Assembly: GCA_020634615.1 (NCBI GenBank)
Contig: JACKBI010000009.1
Span: 124,001 to 188,000, forward strand
From: Anaerolineales bacterium
Lineage (GTDB): Bacteria; Chloroflexota; Anaerolineae; JAAEKA01
Length of the DNA: 64,000 bases
Reading direction: 5' to 3'
This document shows, one piece after another, positions 62,485 through 64,000 of the stretch. A program made the position numbers and the translations under genes. The notes under the pieces were generated by a model. The model had not been told where the DNA came from. It was given only the letters and a program-made list of their open reading frames with translations, and made no database searches. How positions within the stretch are numbered: the stretch's first letter is position 1; the number at the start of each line of letters is the position of its first letter.

Positions 62485-64000
62485 ATGAAGAGGTATCTTG
62501 CCGCCTTGCTGCTTGGCTTGATTCTGCTGGCGGCATCCGCTGTGGTTTGGGCGTTTGTCGGGCAGGTCAGCTTCGGGCGTGACTCCACGCAGCTGGCTGT
62601 GACTCGAATTCCAGGTCCCCTCGGTGTCAACGTAGCTCTTGAGACTCTCAGTTCCAGCGACCGGGAGGCAACGCTGGACGCCATCGCCGCGGCCGGTTTT
62701 GGGTGGATTCGCCAGCGGTTCGACTGGAACGCGATCGAGGCGCAGCCTGGTGACAGCAACTGGCAGACCTGGGACGCAATCGTGGATGGCGCGGCTGCAC
62801 GCGGTTTGGAGGTCGTCGCCGTGCTGGATGGGGCGCCTGCCTGGGCCAGGTTGCCCGAAGATACAGCCAATCCGCTGGCGCCACCCGCCCGTCGCGCCGA
62901 TTTCGGCAATTTCGCCGCCGCAGTTGCACAGCGTTACGGCGACCGGCTACGCTTCTATCAGATCTGGGACGAACCGAATATCGCGCCGCACTGGGGCAGC
63001 CGTTTCGTCGATGCGGCTGACTACGCCGGGCTGCTGCGCGAGGCGACTGTCCAGGTGCGTGGTGTCGACTCCGATGCGGTGATCGTGGCTGCCGCGCTGG
63101 CGCCCAACGTCGAGGCCGGCGGGCTGAACCAGAGCGACCTCGCGTTTCTGAGCGATCTTTACCAGGCAGGTGGCGCATCATGGTTCGATCTGGCCGCGGC
63201 CCAGCCGTACGGCTTCGACCTGTCACCGGACGACCCGCCTGATCCAGCGCGTCTCAACTTCCGCCGCGCTGAACTGCTGCGGCAGGTCATGGTCGACAAT
63301 GGCGACGCCGGCAGCCGGTTGTTGATGGCGGCTTATGGCTGGCACGCGACCGCGTCTGGTGATCCCACTGTCAGTCCATGGAAGAGTGTGTCGCCGGAAC
63401 GACAGGCGCAGTGGGCCACGGAGGCGGCAGACTGGGCCAGACGCAACTGGCCGTGGAGTGCAGGTATGGCATGGGCATGGTGGCAGCCGCCGCAGCCGGC
63501 GAGTGACCCGCACTGGGGGTTTGCCCTCGAAACTGCGGCGGGCGATTCTGGCCAGGCACAGGCCAGCTTGCAGCAGTGGAACCTCGCGACTCACCCGTTG
63601 GGAACCGGCATCTGGGCACCGGACGATCCCGCGGTCAGTGAAACAGGCGGCTGGCGGCTGACCGGCCAGGCTGCCGACCCGCCCCATGGGGCCGCGGGCG
63701 ATGACAACGCGCTGGTGGTGCCGTTTGAAGGTACCGGGCTGGCGGTTCAAATCCAGCGCGGCCCGTTCTGGGGCTATCTCGACGCCACGGTCGATGGACA
63801 GCCTGCCAACGCCTTGCCCCGCGACGGCGATCGCGCGATTCTGGTCCTGCACGACCCGCTGGGCGACCAGGAGTTGGTCACGATTGCCGACGGATTGACC
63901 GACGGCGCGCATCAGGTCGAGCTGCGTGCAACGGGCGGCTGGGAGCAATGGCCGCTGTTGGGTTTCGTCGTGTCCAACGAGACGGCGCGACGTTGGCCCG
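62485..64000 (+). CDS. Clan GH-A glycoside hydrolase, N-terminal part
   Basis: The frame runs off the right window edge; 505 codons are visible without a stop. Signal or anchor MKRYLAALLLGLILLAASAV is followed by a TIM-barrel: GFGWIRQRFDWNAIEAQPGD (about 72-91) and RFYQIWDEPNIAPHWG (about 155-170), where the Glu of IWDEPN is the expected acid/base. Later there is GWHATASG (about 293) and GMAWAWWQPP (about 332). A beta-sandwich-like region starts at about 385. This fits GH39/GH5-type exo-glycosidase-like proteins. The ATG lacks a ribosome site but has a TAGGAT hexamer ten bases upstream, so translation may be leaderless. Confidence 0.8.
   Translation, partial: MKRYLAALLLGLILLAASAVVWAFVGQVSFGRDSTQLAVTRIPGPLGVNVALETLSSSDREATLDAIAAAGFGWIRQRFDWNAIEAQPGDSNWQTWDAIVDGAAARGLEVVAVLDGAPAWARLPEDTANPLAPPARRADFGNFAAAVAQRYGDRLRFYQIWDEPNIAPHWGSRFVDAADYAGLLREATVQVRGVDSDAVIVAAALAPNVEAGGLNQSDLAFLSDLYQAGGASWFDLAAAQPYGFDLSPDDPPDPARLNFRRAELLRQVMVDNGDAGSRLLMAAYGWHATASGDPTVSPWKSVSPERQAQWATEAADWARRNWPWSAGMAWAWWQPPQPASDPHWGFALETAAGDSGQAQASLQQWNLATHPLGTGIWAPDDPAVSETGGWRLTGQAADPPHGAAGDDNALVVPFEGTGLAVQIQRGPFWGYLDATVDGQPANALPRDGDRAILVLHDPLGDQELVTIADGLTDGAHQVELRATGGWEQWPLLGFVVSNETARRWP

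Overview
The window looks like part of the chromosome of an uncultured-type Chloroflexota bacterium (Anaerolineae/Caldilineae-like). This is inferred from gene content, not from a marker gene. The clues are high G+C, an actinobacterial-type inositol-phosphate synthase, paired bactofilins, many secreted proteins with Thr/Pro-rich linkers and SH3b domains, a T-box-controlled pheST operon, STAND/TPR proteins, and numerous palindromic intergenic repeats. I saw no rRNA, tRNA, CRISPR array, transposase or integrase.

Layout. 1-8.6 kb: end of a GH13 glycosidase, a di-heme peroxidase/FG-GAP fusion, a Nudix hydrolase, a MoxR-VWA pair and a P-loop kinase-like protein. 8.8-16.7 kb: an M16C peptidase, an amino-acid ABC binding protein with two tandem domains plus its permease, and a Ca/Na antiporter. 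16.8-24.1 kb (minus): pheS-pheT behind a phenylalanine T-box, two bactofilins, a YigZ-like protein, a DUF5661-like protein and a zincin. 24.2-34.5 kb: ino1 and comEC, each followed by a toxin-antitoxin-bearing islet and then a displaced, degenerate copy of the same gene's 3' end, with two histidine kinases between them. 37.2-54.1 kb: housekeeping and envelope genes (subtilisin, phosphoesterase, DhaM-HPr-EI phosphotransferase, rRNA methyltransferase, DUF3048 lipoprotein, GH99-like protein, Hpt, LysM/M23 endopeptidase, phosphofructokinase). 54.2-61.4 kb (minus): a STAND ATPase gene followed by five separately promoted genes. 61.6 kb to the end: ribosomal protein L25 and the start of a clan GH-A glycosidase.

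The most interesting system is at 54.2-61.4 kb. Five consecutive genes (secreted protein, single-domain globin, secreted protein, FAD-dependent oxidoreductase, secreted paralogue) each have the same promoter layout on the minus strand. It consists of two 8-bp direct repeats of the form GTGATGCA / GTGAKRCA exactly 21 bp apart, then 21 bp to a -10 hexamer, then a leader of about 50 nt. Two of these operators lie inside the coding 3' end of the gene upstream. The adjacent STAND protein has an HTH-like segment in front of its P-loop and is the obvious candidate regulator. This looks like a compact, undescribed regulon joining haem-based sensing or detoxification, a flavin oxidoreductase and exported proteins.

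Second theme: repeats. At least two families of nested palindromes recur between genes. They are a GTAGTAG...CTACTAC element and an 87-89 bp GACTTCCGAAGTC element. One copy is split by a 193-bp insertion in the pheS leader, two copies supply the C-terminal codons or stop of a neighbouring gene, and a different palindromic repeat is inserted in frame within pheT.
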